Shown here one piece after another: positions 24,542 to 33,184 of a stretch of DNA of 36,109 nt. The DNA lies in NCBI GenBank assembly GCA_910579955.1, contig CAJTWE010000022.1, forward strand, positions 5,957-42,065, written 5' to 3'. The notes under the pieces were generated by a model that was given only the letters and a program-made list of their open reading frames with translations, made no database searches and was not told the DNA's origin. Source of the DNA: an uncultured Ruminococcus sp. (GTDB lineage Bacteria; Bacillota; Clostridia; Oscillospirales; Ruminococcaceae). A program made the position numbers and the translations under genes. How positions within the stretch are numbered: position 1 is the first letter of the stretch; the number at the start of each line of letters is the position of its first letter.

Positions 24542-24626
24542 GCTATCCGCATGTGAAATGGGCGCTGGGTATAATATGATAGTAAGAATAATTTCTTTGC
24601 TATGAAGAGATTAAAAGGAGTAAAAC

Positions 24627-25997
24627 ATGTGTGGAATAGTAGGGTTTACAGGAAATAATGAAGCAGCACCGATTCTTTTGGACGGTCTGTCAAAACTGGA
24701 ATACAGAGGGTATGATTCGGCAGGCATTGCTGTCAGAAACGGCGATGCAGAGCCTGAAATCGTCAAGGCAAAGGGCAAGCTTAAAGTCCTGAAAGAAAAG
24801 ACAAACGACGGCAACGCTGTAAAAGGCACTTGCGGTATCGGTCATACACGCTGGGCAACTCACGGCGAGCCATCCAAAACAAATGCACATCCGCATTGCA
24901 GTGATGACGAAAACGTTATTGCAGTACATAACGGCATTATTGAGAACTATCAGGAACTTCGTGAAAAGCTGATGAAAAAGGGCTATACTTTCAAGTCACA
25001 GACCGATACAGAAGTGGCAGTTAAGCTGATCGACTATTACTATAAAAAGTACCTCGGAACACCTGTAGATGCTTTAAATCACGCACTTGTAAGAATCCGT
25101 GGCTCTTATGCACTTGCTGTCATGTTCAAGGATTATCCCGGCGAAATATACGCTGCCAGAAAAGACAGTCCTATGATTATCGGTGTGACAGGCGGCGAAA
25201 GCTATCTCGCATCTGATGTTCCGGCAATTCTGAAATATACCAGAAATGTCTACTATATCGGTAATCTGGAACTTGCTAAACTGACCAATGGGGAAGTAAC
25301 ATTCTATAACCTTGACGGCGAAGAAATCCAGAAAGAAATGAAAACCATTGACTGGGACGCAGAAGCAGCAGAAAAAAGTGGTTATGAGCATTTCATGTTA
25401 AAGGAAATTCATGAACAGCCGAAAGTTGTAAAAGACACTATCAACTTTGTCCTGAAAGACGGAAATATCAGCTTTGAAAGCCTGACAGATGAAGAAATGC
25501 AAAATATTCAGCAGGTGTATATCATAGCCTGCGGTTCTGCGTATCATGTTGGAATGGATGCACAGTATGTTCTGGAAAAGCTGACCTCTCTATCTGTTCG
25601 TGTAGAACTAGCTTCTGAATTTCGTTACAGAGAAATGCGGCTTGCGAAAAACAGCATTGCAATCATCATAAGCCAGTCAGGTGAAACAGCAGACAGCCTT
25701 GCAGCACTTCGTCTTTGTAAAGAAAAAGGCGTTAAAACTATTGGTATTGTCAACGTTGTTGGTTCTTCTATCGCAAGAGAAGCAGATAACGTATTCTATA
25801 CTCTTGCAGGACCTGAAATCTCCGTTGCTACAACAAAAGCATACAGCTGTCAGCTTGTTGCAGCTTACCTGCTTGCCATGCAGTTTGCCAAAGCAAGAAG
25901 AGAAATTACAGACGAGAGGTTCGCAGAACTTATCGCTGAAATCAATACAATTCCTGAAAAAATCGAAAAGATTTTAGAGGATAAGGAAAGACTCTAG
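24627..25997 (+). CDS. glmS: Glucosamine-6-phosphate synthase, 5' part ending at internal amber codon
   Basis: GlmS makes glucosamine 6-phosphate from fructose 6-phosphate and glutamine, the entry to UDP-GlcNAc. This part holds the complete glutaminase domain (catalytic C2 in MCGIVGFTGN; TRWATHGEPS; HNGIIENY) and the first SIS domain plus part of the second (IACGSAYHVG, SQSGETADS, GSSIAREAD). The frame stops at TAG (codon 457) and continues without any other defect to 26459, so the protein lacks the last ~150 residues including the catalytic C-terminal loop. AAAAGGAG precedes the ATG. The 85 bases upstream are too short for a glmS ribozyme and none is seen. Confidence 0.85.
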   Translation: MCGIVGFTGNNEAAPILLDGLSKLEYRGYDSAGIAVRNGDAEPEIVKAKGKLKVLKEKTNDGNAVKGTCGIGHTRWATHGEPSKTNAHPHCSDDENVIAVHNGIIENYQELREKLMKKGYTFKSQTDTEVAVKLIDYYYKKYLGTPVDALNHALVRIRGSYALAVMFKDYPGEIYAARKDSPMIIGVTGGESYLASDVPAILKYTRNVYYIGNLELAKLTNGEVTFYNLDGEEIQKEMKTIDWDAEAAEKSGYEHFMLKEIHEQPKVVKDTINFVLKDGNISFESLTDEEMQNIQQVYIIACGSAYHVGMDAQYVLEKLTSLSVRVELASEFRYREMRLAKNSIAIIISQSGETADSLAALRLCKEKGVKTIGIVNVVGSSIAREADNVFYTLAGPEISVATTKAYSCQLVAAYLLAMQFAKARREITDERFAELIAEINTIPEKIEKILEDKERL

Positions 25998-26459
25998 TGG
26001 TTTGCTTCTAAGATAGTCAATATCAAGGATGCATTCTTTATCGGACGTGGTATCGACTATGCAATCGGTATGGAAGGTAGCTTGAAACTTAAAGAAATCA
26101 GCTACATTCACTCCGAGGCATATGCGGCAGGGGAACTGAAACACGGACCTATCAGCCTAATTGAGGATGGTACTGTTGTATTTAGCGTAGTAACACAGTC
26201 TGCCCTTTATGAAAAGACTGTAAGTAATATGGTAGAGGTCAAGAGTCGTGGTGCTAAACTATTCGGACTTACAACATACGGCAACTACGCAATGGAAGAT
26301 GTTGCAGATTTTACCGTGTATATCCCGAAGATAGATAATCTTTTTGCAGGCAGTCTTGCTGTGATTCCGCTGCAATTGCTGTCCTACTATGTATCTGTGG
26401 GAAAGGGATTTGACGTAGATAAGCCGAGAAACCTTGCCAAGAGTGTAACCGTTGAGTAA
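25998..26459 (+). pseudogene. glmS: glmS 3' part, same frame after the amber codon
   Basis: Reads in the same frame as the preceding gene from the codon after TAG: the second SIS domain (FFIGRGIDYAIGMEGSLKLKEISYIHSEAYAAGELKHGP) and the canonical end DKPRNLAKSVTVE. With one codon restored the full protein would be 611 residues, normal for GlmS. No ribosome binding site precedes the nearest ATG (26070), so independent translation is unlikely. It is either a very recent pseudogene, read through, or a sequencing error. Confidence 0.75.
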
Positions 26460-26497
26460 GCAGAAGAAACTGCTAATTGACATAATGGAAAAAATTA

Positions 26498-26530
26498 AGC
26501 CCTTGAGGATTGAATCCCTCAGGGACTTTT
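26498..26530 (+). terminator. Rho-independent terminator after glmS
   Basis: CCCT-GAGG (one bulged T) pairs with CCTC-AGGG across a loop, followed by ACTTTTGTT, 40 bases after the glmS stop. Confidence 0.7.
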
Positions 26531-26666
26531 GTTGATTAGTTATGTAAATTAGAATTTATTCCAATGGATACGCTCTTTTATATTTATGATTTTCTGATTT
26601 ACTAATAATGCATCCTTCTAATGCATAATTTTTTATCTATTATAGCATAAAATCCTAAACTGCCAC

Positions 26667-26695
26667 TTGCATTTTTTGCATAAATATGATACAAT
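26667..26695 (+). promoter_or_regulatory. Promoter of the beta-propeller/dockerin gene
   Basis: TTGCAT (26667-26672), 17 bases, TACAAT (26690-26695), 35 bases before the start codon. Confidence 0.65.
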
Positions 26696-26730
26696 AGAAT
26701 CATAAAAAATATATTGGAGCGTGCTGCTTT

Positions 26731-27903
26731 ATGAAGAGTCTTATTATGGGTATTTTTAAGCGTACATTAAACCTTATGGCTGTAATGACCGTATTTTGCA
26801 CAATGCCTTTTTCGCAGAATGTATCCGCAGTTGATGATACAGAGGTTGCAAAACTACCGAAAGGTTGGCTGCTCTGGCATACATACAGCGAATATACCGC
26901 ACTGGACAGCAAGATGTATTTGCGGACTCCGGACGGCAATACAGAAGAGATAAGCGGCGATTTCATTCATGCCATAAACGGCAGCTTCGGTGTCACGCCT
27001 GAAAAGATAACCTTCATGGCTATTGACAAAGCGGCTGACGAATGGGATATTTATCTCTACGATAATGGAAACATCAAAAATCTCACGCAGAACAGCGGCT
27101 TTCGTAATGAAGACCCTAAATGGTCGCCGGATGGAAAGCAAATCGTGTTTAAGCGTGGATATTGGGATAACAGTATCGGTGATTTTGTGTATGACCTCGC
27201 CTTGCTTGACATAAACACACAAGAGGTAACTATGCTGACAAATGACCGTGCGGAGGATGCTATGCCTTTCTTTTCTGAGGACGGAAAATATATCTATTTT
27301 ACACGGTATGTGGACAGCATTGGCTCTATTTGTCGCATGGATACAGTGACTCATGAAACTGTGGATATTTACAGCGAAAATGGCGTAACTGCGTATTATC
27401 CGATCGTGAAAAATCAGCGTGTTTATTTCGCAAAATGGTACAGTGCGGAGAATCATTGCGACCAAATGATGTGCTATGATGGCAGCAATATTTTTGCTCT
27501 GCCGTTCAATTCTGAACAGTATGACTGCTCAGACCCTTGTCCGCTAACAGATGATTCGATGATTTACAGCGGAACTGCAAATGGTGAATACGATCTGTAC
27601 TATTATGACGGCGAGAGATCCGTCAGATTAACAGAGCTTAACGGTGAACAAAACGAACTTGGTGCGGATTTTTATTCGTTTGCGGAATATGAAGATTACC
27701 TAAGCAGCAATGCACAAATGGGTGATGTCAACTGTGACGGAGAATTCAATATTGCAGATGTAGTGCTGCTGCAAAAATGGCTGCTTGCTGTTCCGAATGC
27801 TGAGTTGAAGGACTGGAAAGCTGGGGATTTTTGTGATGATGGAAAGCTGAATGTATTTGATTTGTGCTTGATGAGAAGTACATTATTGAATAAGAATAAC
27901 TGA
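26731..27903 (+). CDS. Secreted beta-propeller protein with C-terminal dockerin
   Basis: A 390-residue exported protein. Residues 1-33 form a signal peptide (basic start, hydrophobic core, cleavage likely after VSA). The middle contains PD40/TolB-like propeller blades, clearest at DPKWSPDGKQIVFKR and MPFFSEDGKYIYFTR, with further weaker repeats. Residues 331-390 are a type I dockerin with two calcium loops: GDVNCDGEFNIADVVLLQKW and GDFCDDGKLNVFDLCLMRS, each D-x-N/D-x-D/N patterned. It should attach to a cohesin on a scaffoldin or the cell surface. Propeller domains usually bind and rarely catalyse; no catalytic site could be identified. GGAG lies 12 bases before the ATG, a long spacing. Confidence 0.82.
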   Translation: MKSLIMGIFKRTLNLMAVMTVFCTMPFSQNVSAVDDTEVAKLPKGWLLWHTYSEYTALDSKMYLRTPDGNTEEISGDFIHAINGSFGVTPEKITFMAIDKAADEWDIYLYDNGNIKNLTQNSGFRNEDPKWSPDGKQIVFKRGYWDNSIGDFVYDLALLDINTQEVTMLTNDRAEDAMPFFSEDGKYIYFTRYVDSIGSICRMDTVTHETVDIYSENGVTAYYPIVKNQRVYFAKWYSAENHCDQMMCYDGSNIFALPFNSEQYDCSDPCPLTDDSMIYSGTANGEYDLYYYDGERSVRLTELNGEQNELGADFYSFAEYEDYLSSNAQMGDVNCDGEFNIADVVLLQKWLLAVPNAELKDWKAGDFCDDGKLNVFDLCLMRSTLLNKNN

Positions 27904-27904
27904 G

Positions 27905-28474
27905 AATGAAATTGTCAAGACTCTTGAAGCAGAGGGTAGCGAAGCTGAGGTTTTTCAAATCGGCAATAAGGATATAAGAGGATGCATCGCCTGCGGAAAA
28001 TGTGTCGATCTTGGCCATTGTGTATTTGATGATGTAGTAAATGAGCTTGCTGCAAAGTTTGAGGAAGCAGATGGTCTGATTGTGGCTTCTCCTGTTTATT
28101 ATGCTTCGGCAAACGCCACTCTTATTGCCTGCCTTGACAGATTGTTTTATAGTACGCACTTCAACAAGACGATGAAGGTTGGCGCAAGTGTTGTCGTTGC
28201 AAGACGTGGCGGATGTTCTGCGACATTTGACGAGCTGAATAAGTATTTCACTATATGCGGAATGCCTGTTGCTTCCAGTACCTATTGGAACAGCGTTCAT
28301 GGCAGAGTATCGGGAGAAGCGGCGTTTGATGCCGAAGGTCTGAGAACAATGCGAAATCTTGCGCATAATATGAGCTTTTTGATGAAATCTATTGCACTCG
28401 GCAAGGAGAAATACGGTATGCCTGAAACAGAAATCGGCACACCGACGCATTTTATCAGAGATGACCTGAAATAA
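27905..28474 (+). pseudogene. Flavodoxin-family NAD(P)H-dependent oxidoreductase, 5'-truncated
   Basis: The frame 27905-28474 encodes most of an iron-sulfur-flavoprotein-type reductase: NEIVKTLEAEGSEAEVFQIG, the cysteine cluster GCIACGKC followed by GHCVFDD, then the flavin-loop segment ADGLIVASPVYYASANATLIACLDRLFY. The usual first ~25 residues (start codon and LxINGSPR-type FMN phosphate loop) are missing; the homology begins one base after the stop codon of the dockerin gene. No ATG occurs until 28082. The gene is therefore broken at its 5' end, apparently where the dockerin gene was joined to it. Confidence 0.7.
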
Positions 28475-28492
28475 ACTTTACAAGCTTAATAT

Positions 28493-28527
28493 AAAAAGGA
28501 ACGACAGATGTTTGCCGTTCCTTTTTT
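28493..28527. terminator. Bidirectional terminator
   Basis: 11-bp stem AAAAAGGAACG / CGTTCCTTTTT with T-runs on both strands, between the flavoprotein remnant and the convergent SCP2 gene. Confidence 0.85.
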
Positions 28528-28546
28528 ACTATTCTACCGTTAAAAC

Positions 28547-28885
28547 TCAGTCTTGCTTTCTTACACCTTCAATGATTTTAGAAAATTCCAGCGCCTTCTC
28601 AATACTGCCCTTAATTTTAAGCTTGCCGACAGTAAATGCCTTTACTGGATTCAGCGTGCCTTCACACATTTTCAGGAAATCCTTACCGGTCACAATGAAA
28701 ATGCAGTCACGGTCATAGTATTCATACGGTTCTACCGATACAACACCATCTTTAAGTGCGATATAAAATGCGCCTTCACCTTCACCGATGATGTTAATCT
28801 GCACAGCAATATTGCCTTCCAGACCGTCGATATCGTGAGAAAGAACCAGTTCCTTTGTTTTGGCAAAAATCTCTTCGTAAGTCAT
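28547..28885 (-). CDS. SCP2 sterol-binding-domain protein
   Basis: A 112-residue single-domain protein with the SCP2 pattern: GNIAVQINIIGEGEGAFYIALKDG, then the hydrophobic lip IFIVTGKDFLKMCEGTLNPVKAFTVGKLKIKGSIEKALEFSKII. SCP2 folds bind acyl chains or other lipids in a tunnel. It is the last gene of the minus-strand operon, 27 bases after the ligase gene, with AAGGAG before its ATG. Next to an acyl carrier protein and an AMP-dependent ligase it may hold or hand over a hydrophobic acyl substrate or product; this is inferred. Confidence 0.85.
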   Translation of the reverse strand: MTYEEIFAKTKELVLSHDIDGLEGNIAVQINIIGEGEGAFYIALKDGVVSVEPYEYYDRDCIFIVTGKDFLKMCEGTLNPVKAFTVGKLKIKGSIEKALEFSKIIEGVRKQD

Positions 28886-28912
28886 TTTGTAATACTCCTT
28901 TTGTTTTCTTAT

Positions 28913-30454
28913 TTATACCTGCTTTCCCTGCACAGCTTGGTTACGGCGAATCTTCTTTGATGTGGTCTTGTCAAATTCTACCTCACGGATACGCAAACGG
29001 CGGATTGCCTTTGCTGATGTCACCGTTTTGTTTACAGCATCCACTGTTTCATGGAACTTCGCTGCCAGTTCTTCATCTGTCCAATCGGCGCAGACGTTCT
29101 GATCAGGGAAAATCTCAGCACAGATGACACTATCTTCTGTGTAAACCAGTATCTCTGCAATATAGTCTGTCCCAGCGAACTTATTTTCAAGCTCCTCAGG
29201 AGATACATTTTCACCGTTGGAAAGAATAATAAGGTTCTTTTTACGTCCGGTAATGAAAATACGGTTCTTGTCACCTACATAACCAAGGTCGCCTGTATGC
29301 AGCCAGCCGTCCGGTGTAATTGCTTCTGCTGTTGCTTCTGCATCTTTGTAATAGCCTGCCATAACGGACGGACTTTTTACCATAATTTCACCGTCTACAG
29401 TCTTTACCTGACAGCCGTTTACAATAACACCAACGTCGCCGTCACATGCTGTATCAAATGGGTCTGCTGTAGAAATTCTAGGAGAACACTCCGTCATGCC
29501 GTAGCCCTGTGCCATCTGGAAGCCCATGTCAATATACGCTTTTTGAAGATCTGGGCGCAAATAAGCACCACCGCTGTAAATCGTTCTCAGTCTACCGCCA
29601 AATACTGCATTGGCAATGGCTGATTTAGGAATATCCGGCTTTGCGTTTGCTGCTGCACGAATCTGCTTGTACATAGTTTCTGCAATCATAGGTACGATAA
29701 GCATAATGGTTGGGCGGAAGAGCTTCAAGTTCTGTGGAATATGCAGCATAGAATCATTAAGACAAAGCTGTGCTCCATATCGCAGGCAGCAAAGTATGTC
29801 ACAGGTAAAGCAGTAGATGTGATGTATTGGCAATACGGACAGTATTACATCATCCGGTGTGCTTTCGTTATCCTGACACATAGCGTTGTCGATAAGATTG
29901 CTGTTCAGCAGCATAACGCCTTTGCTTTTTCCAGTTGTACCGGATGTATAGGAAATTGCAGCCAATGCCTGCGGCGAAACAGGCTGGAATTCTGCCGGTG
30001 CATTTTCTTTTAGAATAGTTTCAAAATCTGTACCAGAGCAAACGAATGTCTGCACATTTGGACAGGACTTACGGATTTCCGGAATCATGCTTTCATAGCG
30101 GCTATCATAAAAGAAAATTTCAGAATCCGAACGACTAAGCAGCTCGCATATGTCTGCACAGCCAAGCTGTGCGTCCAGCGGAATAGCGGCATTTCCGCCG
30201 CAGACCGTGCCAAAGTAGCTGACAAGCCATGCATAACTTGATGCTCCGATTACAGCAGCATGAAGTGGCTTGTCTGTACTGCGCTTGCTGCTAACAAAGG
30301 CAGTCATTCGCTGCACATCTTCGCAAAATTTATTAAAAGACTTTTCCACAACATCTTTGCCGTGCTTTTCTTTCAAAAAGATACTATCACCATACTCTTT
30401 AGCAGCAGCTGTGACCAAATCCTGTAATGTCTTGATTTTATGTTTATCCATCAT
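28913..30454 (-). CDS. AMP-dependent acyl/aminoacyl ligase (ANL superfamily)
   Basis: Activates a carboxylate with ATP and probably loads it on the carrier protein encoded just upstream. The 513 residues contain the ANL motifs: P-loop YTSGTTGKSKG (169-179), GYGMTE (317-322), LHTGDLG (385-391), the hinge region near ITGRKKN (401-407) and the catalytic C-terminal lysine in TTSKKIRR (K500 or K501). It could be a stand-alone NRPS adenylation enzyme or a fatty acyl-ACP/CoA ligase; the substrate pocket cannot be decoded reliably by eye. GGAGGG favours the second of two adjacent ATG codons (30451). Only eight bases separate it from the carrier protein gene. Confidence 0.9.
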   Translation of the reverse strand: MMDKHKIKTLQDLVTAAAKEYGDSIFLKEKHGKDVVEKSFNKFCEDVQRMTAFVSSKRSTDKPLHAAVIGASSYAWLVSYFGTVCGGNAAIPLDAQLGCADICELLSRSDSEIFFYDSRYESMIPEIRKSCPNVQTFVCSGTDFETILKENAPAEFQPVSPQALAAISYTSGTTGKSKGVMLLNSNLIDNAMCQDNESTPDDVILSVLPIHHIYCFTCDILCCLRYGAQLCLNDSMLHIPQNLKLFRPTIMLIVPMIAETMYKQIRAAANAKPDIPKSAIANAVFGGRLRTIYSGGAYLRPDLQKAYIDMGFQMAQGYGMTECSPRISTADPFDTACDGDVGVIVNGCQVKTVDGEIMVKSPSVMAGYYKDAEATAEAITPDGWLHTGDLGYVGDKNRIFITGRKKNLIILSNGENVSPEELENKFAGTDYIAEILVYTEDSVICAEIFPDQNVCADWTDEELAAKFHETVDAVNKTVTSAKAIRRLRIREVEFDKTTSKKIRRNQAVQGKQV

Positions 30455-30462
30455 TCCCTCCG

Positions 30463-30690
30463 TTAGTCCTGCAATGTTTTAAAGTAAGCGATAGCTTCGC
30501 CAACGGTCTGGAGCTTGACGATTTCATTCTCATCAACAGCAATGCCGAATTCCGTCTCAATGTCACCAAGCAGACACATGAAATCATAGGAGTTCATACC
30601 CAGATCTTCAATAAAGCGTACATTTTCTGTGATTTCCTCTGGTGAAGCCTCAACATAATTGCATATCAGTTCTTTCATCTTTTCTAACAT
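30463..30690 (-). CDS. Acyl/peptidyl carrier protein
   Basis: A 75-residue acidic four-helix carrier. The phosphopantetheine site is S34 in DLGMNSYDFM, a DSL-type motif with NSY replacing DSL. Strong GGAGGA precedes the ATG, and the site lies over the end of the condensation gene (TAG at 30705-30707). It is not next to fatty acid synthase genes, so it is probably a dedicated carrier for the ligase and condensation enzymes around it. No phosphopantetheinyl transferase is in the window; a housekeeping one must activate it. Confidence 0.92.
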   Translation of the reverse strand: MLEKMKELICNYVEASPEEITENVRFIEDLGMNSYDFMCLLGDIETEFGIAVDENEIVKLQTVGEAIAYFKTLQD

Positions 30691-30704
30691 TATAAGTTCC
30701 TCCT

Positions 30705-32111
30705 CTATATCATTTGTAAAATTTCTCCGATGGTTCTCGTTTCATCTTCAATGCCACGGAACAGTACACGGCAAAGATAATAATAAAAATATTCCATTTC
30801 CTGTGCTGTAACGGCATCTTTTCTGTACTCGAAATTAAAATTCAGACCATTATCCTCTGGACGGTGCATGACCGTCAGATACAACGGCTGACCTGCCACA
30901 CCATTTGTGTACCAGAAACTCTTATACTGAATATCCGGCATATCCTGAATATTTTGTTTAACTGTCAGCGGCTGGTATGTCAGACTTATGCTCTCATAGC
31001 TTGTACCCGGTGCAGACTTCCAATACTGTGCACGACGCATGGTCAGTTCGATTGGGTCAAAGTTTGCATGACGGAAAATACGGCTTTGCTCTGCCTGTAT
31101 CATATGTACACCATCCAAGAAAGTCATTTCCGGATTCATAATCGTACGCAGTGGGAAAAAGTGAACTCTTGTACCGCCCGAAAATTTCTCAGAGAGTGTT
31201 CCACGCCTTGCCACGCATGTTTTAATAGAAACATCCTGTTCATCATCGTTGAACTTTGAAAGTACCGTTCGCAGTCCCATAGCCAGCAGACTTGCCATTG
31301 GCACATGGTATAGTTCACAGAATTTCATAAGTCGCATAGAGGCTTCTTTTTCCAATGAGTAAACAGAAATTGACGCTTCTGGACTTTTTGAAACAACCAT
31401 AGCCCATCTTTGGTTTGGGTTCTGATTTTCACGGCGCTGTGTTAAAAGTCTGCCCTGTCCGGCAAAATCGGTATACATTGGTTCATCACGCTGAATTTCC
31501 TTCATCCAAAATTCTTCGTCACGCTTTTTGGCAGGGGAATCCGCTTCATAGGCAAGGTCTTTTTCTAATTGTGCAATGTAGGATTTCAATTCCTTTGGCA
31601 TGTTAGTTCCGTAGCGTTCTGCGCAGTAGATTTCCAATACCGCACGGTTAAAACCAATCAGTGAGCTGGAATCCATTGTCATGTGGTCAACCTTTAAATA
31701 CATGCCATTGAAGCCATTCGGCAATTTTATCATTACAACCTGATTCATCGGTTTGTTGTAGCGTTCAAACGGAATTGCTGTCCAACGGCGCATTTCGTCA
31801 TGTGCCTTTTCTTCCTCCCACTGTGAGAAGTCCATCAGTGGTATGTCACGCTCCTCGCTTGGGACAATATACTGGTATACTGCACCATCCTCATCCTGTA
31901 CAAAGCGCAGGCGCATTGTATCAAACATATCATATGCCTTGTAAATGGCTTGTTTAAGCAGTGCAAAATCTACCTCCTGCTGAATGTACAAACCAGTACC
32001 AATACACAGCACCTGTGGCGGACAGTAGCGGATGGTATAATGGTGAAGCTTCTGTGCGGCGCTCAGCGGATAGCACTGCATCACTGCGCCGTGAATATTG
32101 ATTTCTTTCAT
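30705..32111 (-). CDS. Stand-alone condensation-domain protein (NRPS/acyltransferase-like)
   Basis: A 468-residue protein of the NRPS condensation/CAT-like acyltransferase superfamily. YPLSAAQKLHHY near residue 14 is the N-terminal C1-type motif, and the active-site motif appears as DHMTMDS (142-148): the catalytic second histidine (H143) and the structural aspartate (D147) of HHxxxDG are kept, while the first histidine and final glycine are replaced. It likely joins an acyl or aminoacyl group from the carrier protein to an amine or alcohol acceptor. The ATG at 32111 has GAAGGAG upstream and is preferred over the ATG at 32135, which would overlap the hydrolase gene. Confidence 0.8.
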   Translation of the reverse strand: MKEINIHGAVMQCYPLSAAQKLHHYTIRYCPPQVLCIGTGLYIQQEVDFALLKQAIYKAYDMFDTMRLRFVQDEDGAVYQYIVPSEERDIPLMDFSQWEEEKAHDEMRRWTAIPFERYNKPMNQVVMIKLPNGFNGMYLKVDHMTMDSSSLIGFNRAVLEIYCAERYGTNMPKELKSYIAQLEKDLAYEADSPAKKRDEEFWMKEIQRDEPMYTDFAGQGRLLTQRRENQNPNQRWAMVVSKSPEASISVYSLEKEASMRLMKFCELYHVPMASLLAMGLRTVLSKFNDDEQDVSIKTCVARRGTLSEKFSGGTRVHFFPLRTIMNPEMTFLDGVHMIQAEQSRIFRHANFDPIELTMRRAQYWKSAPGTSYESISLTYQPLTVKQNIQDMPDIQYKSFWYTNGVAGQPLYLTVMHRPEDNGLNFNFEYRKDAVTAQEMEYFYYYLCRVLFRGIEDETRTIGEILQMI

Positions 32112-32121
32112 AATTACTCCT

Positions 32122-33075
32122 TCAGCAGGCAACATATTTTGCCATAAATGCCTTTACAGTTTCCTCATACAATGTCGGATTTTCATAATACGATGCACCA
32201 TGTGCTGCATGTTCCACAAACAAAAGTTCCTTTTCAGAACGGCATCGTGCAAAGTTTTCACGGGTCATCCAAGTTGGTACAAAATCATCCTCAGTTCCAT
32301 GAATGAAGAGAATCGGAAGATTTGTGTGGCTTACCGCATCCAGTGTCGAATAATCCTGAAAACCGTATCCAGCTTTTTTGCGACATAGCGCATCATTGAT
32401 ATTCATAATAGGGAATGCCGGCAGGTGATAATCCCTTTTTAAGATATGCGAAAATACGTCATAGGGCGAAGTAAATGCACAGTCTGCAATAATAGTCTTA
32501 ACACTATCAGACAATCCCACAATACCAGATGCCATCAGTACAGTAGTTGCACCCATAGAAACACCATACAGGATGATTTGCTTTTTCTTTTCAAAGCGAT
32601 TGTCAATGTAGTTTATCCAGCTGCGGCAGTCATATCTGTCCAGAATACCAAAACCGATATAATCACCTTCGCTTTTACCATGTGCTCTGTGGTCAACCAA
32701 AAGACAGTCATAGCCGAGTTTATGGAAAAATACTGCAATGGAAGAACAGTCACGAATGCCGCAGCCGGTATAACCGTGGTTGCAGATGACGATTTTGTCA
32801 GTCGGTTTTTCAGCCGGAAAGTAGTCGGCATGAAGCCGCAGACCGTCATGAGACAGCAGTGTGACATGTTCCAGTTTCTGAGTCATAAGCCACTCACGAT
32901 TTGGTGTGATGAATTTTTTGTATTCCTCCCACTTCTCCATATCTGCCATCTCATTGAGATCAACACGCAGTGTGTCCTGACGTGGAATGGTTCGGTTAAA
33001 TAGTGTCAGTGCACCAGCTGTACAAGCCGCTGCACTTCCTGCTGCGATCGCCGCACCAAATAACAATTTTCGCAT
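32122..33075 (-). CDS. Alpha/beta hydrolase with N-terminal membrane anchor
   Basis: A ~317-residue serine hydrolase. An N-terminal hydrophobic helix (4-26) suggests membrane anchoring or export. The fold markers are the oxyanion HGYTG (100-104), the nucleophile elbow GVSMG with S173, the acid near D263/D264 in HGTEDDFVP, and H292 in EHAAHGAS: a complete triad. The start ATG 33075 has AAAGGAGGA upstream; the frame also extends to 33132 but without a good site. As first gene of the operon, it may release or trim the conjugated product, or be an acyltransferase; this is inference. Confidence 0.88.
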   Translation of the reverse strand: MRKLLFGAAIAAGSAAACTAGALTLFNRTIPRQDTLRVDLNEMADMEKWEEYKKFITPNREWLMTQKLEHVTLLSHDGLRLHADYFPAEKPTDKIVICNHGYTGCGIRDCSSIAVFFHKLGYDCLLVDHRAHGKSEGDYIGFGILDRYDCRSWINYIDNRFEKKKQIILYGVSMGATTVLMASGIVGLSDSVKTIIADCAFTSPYDVFSHILKRDYHLPAFPIMNINDALCRKKAGYGFQDYSTLDAVSHTNLPILFIHGTEDDFVPTWMTRENFARCRSEKELLFVEHAAHGASYYENPTLYEETVKAFMAKYVAC

Positions 33076-33120
33076 AATTATATCCTCCTTTTCAGAGAAA
33101 CCCGAAATACGTTTCTCCCA

Positions 33121-33143
33121 AGTTTCGACCACCAGTCGAAACT
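33121..33143. promoter_or_regulatory. TetR operator A (downstream of operon start)
   Basis: Perfect inverted repeat AGTTTCGAC / GTCGAAACT with a five-base centre CACCA, in the leader of the minus-strand operon. Confidence 0.75.
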
Positions 33144-33155
33144 TAGATTGTTTTT

Positions 33156-33184
33156 ATTATAACACATTTTCGACCGGCGGTCAA
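33156..33184 (-). promoter_or_regulatory. Promoter of the hydrolase-condensation-ACP-ligase-SCP2 operon
   Basis: On the minus strand TTGACC (33179-33184), 17 bases, TATAAT (33156-33161). The spacer contains operator B, so repressor binding would block polymerase directly. Confidence 0.82.

Noticed and set aside
24542..24626. glmS ribozyme upstream of glmS
   Set aside because: Only 85 bases separate the genes and I cannot recognise the ribozyme core there.
25995..25997. Reassigned TAG codon or pyrrolysine
   Set aside because: TAG ends galK, the condensation gene and a small ORF as a normal stop here, and GlmS has no pyrrolysine tradition.
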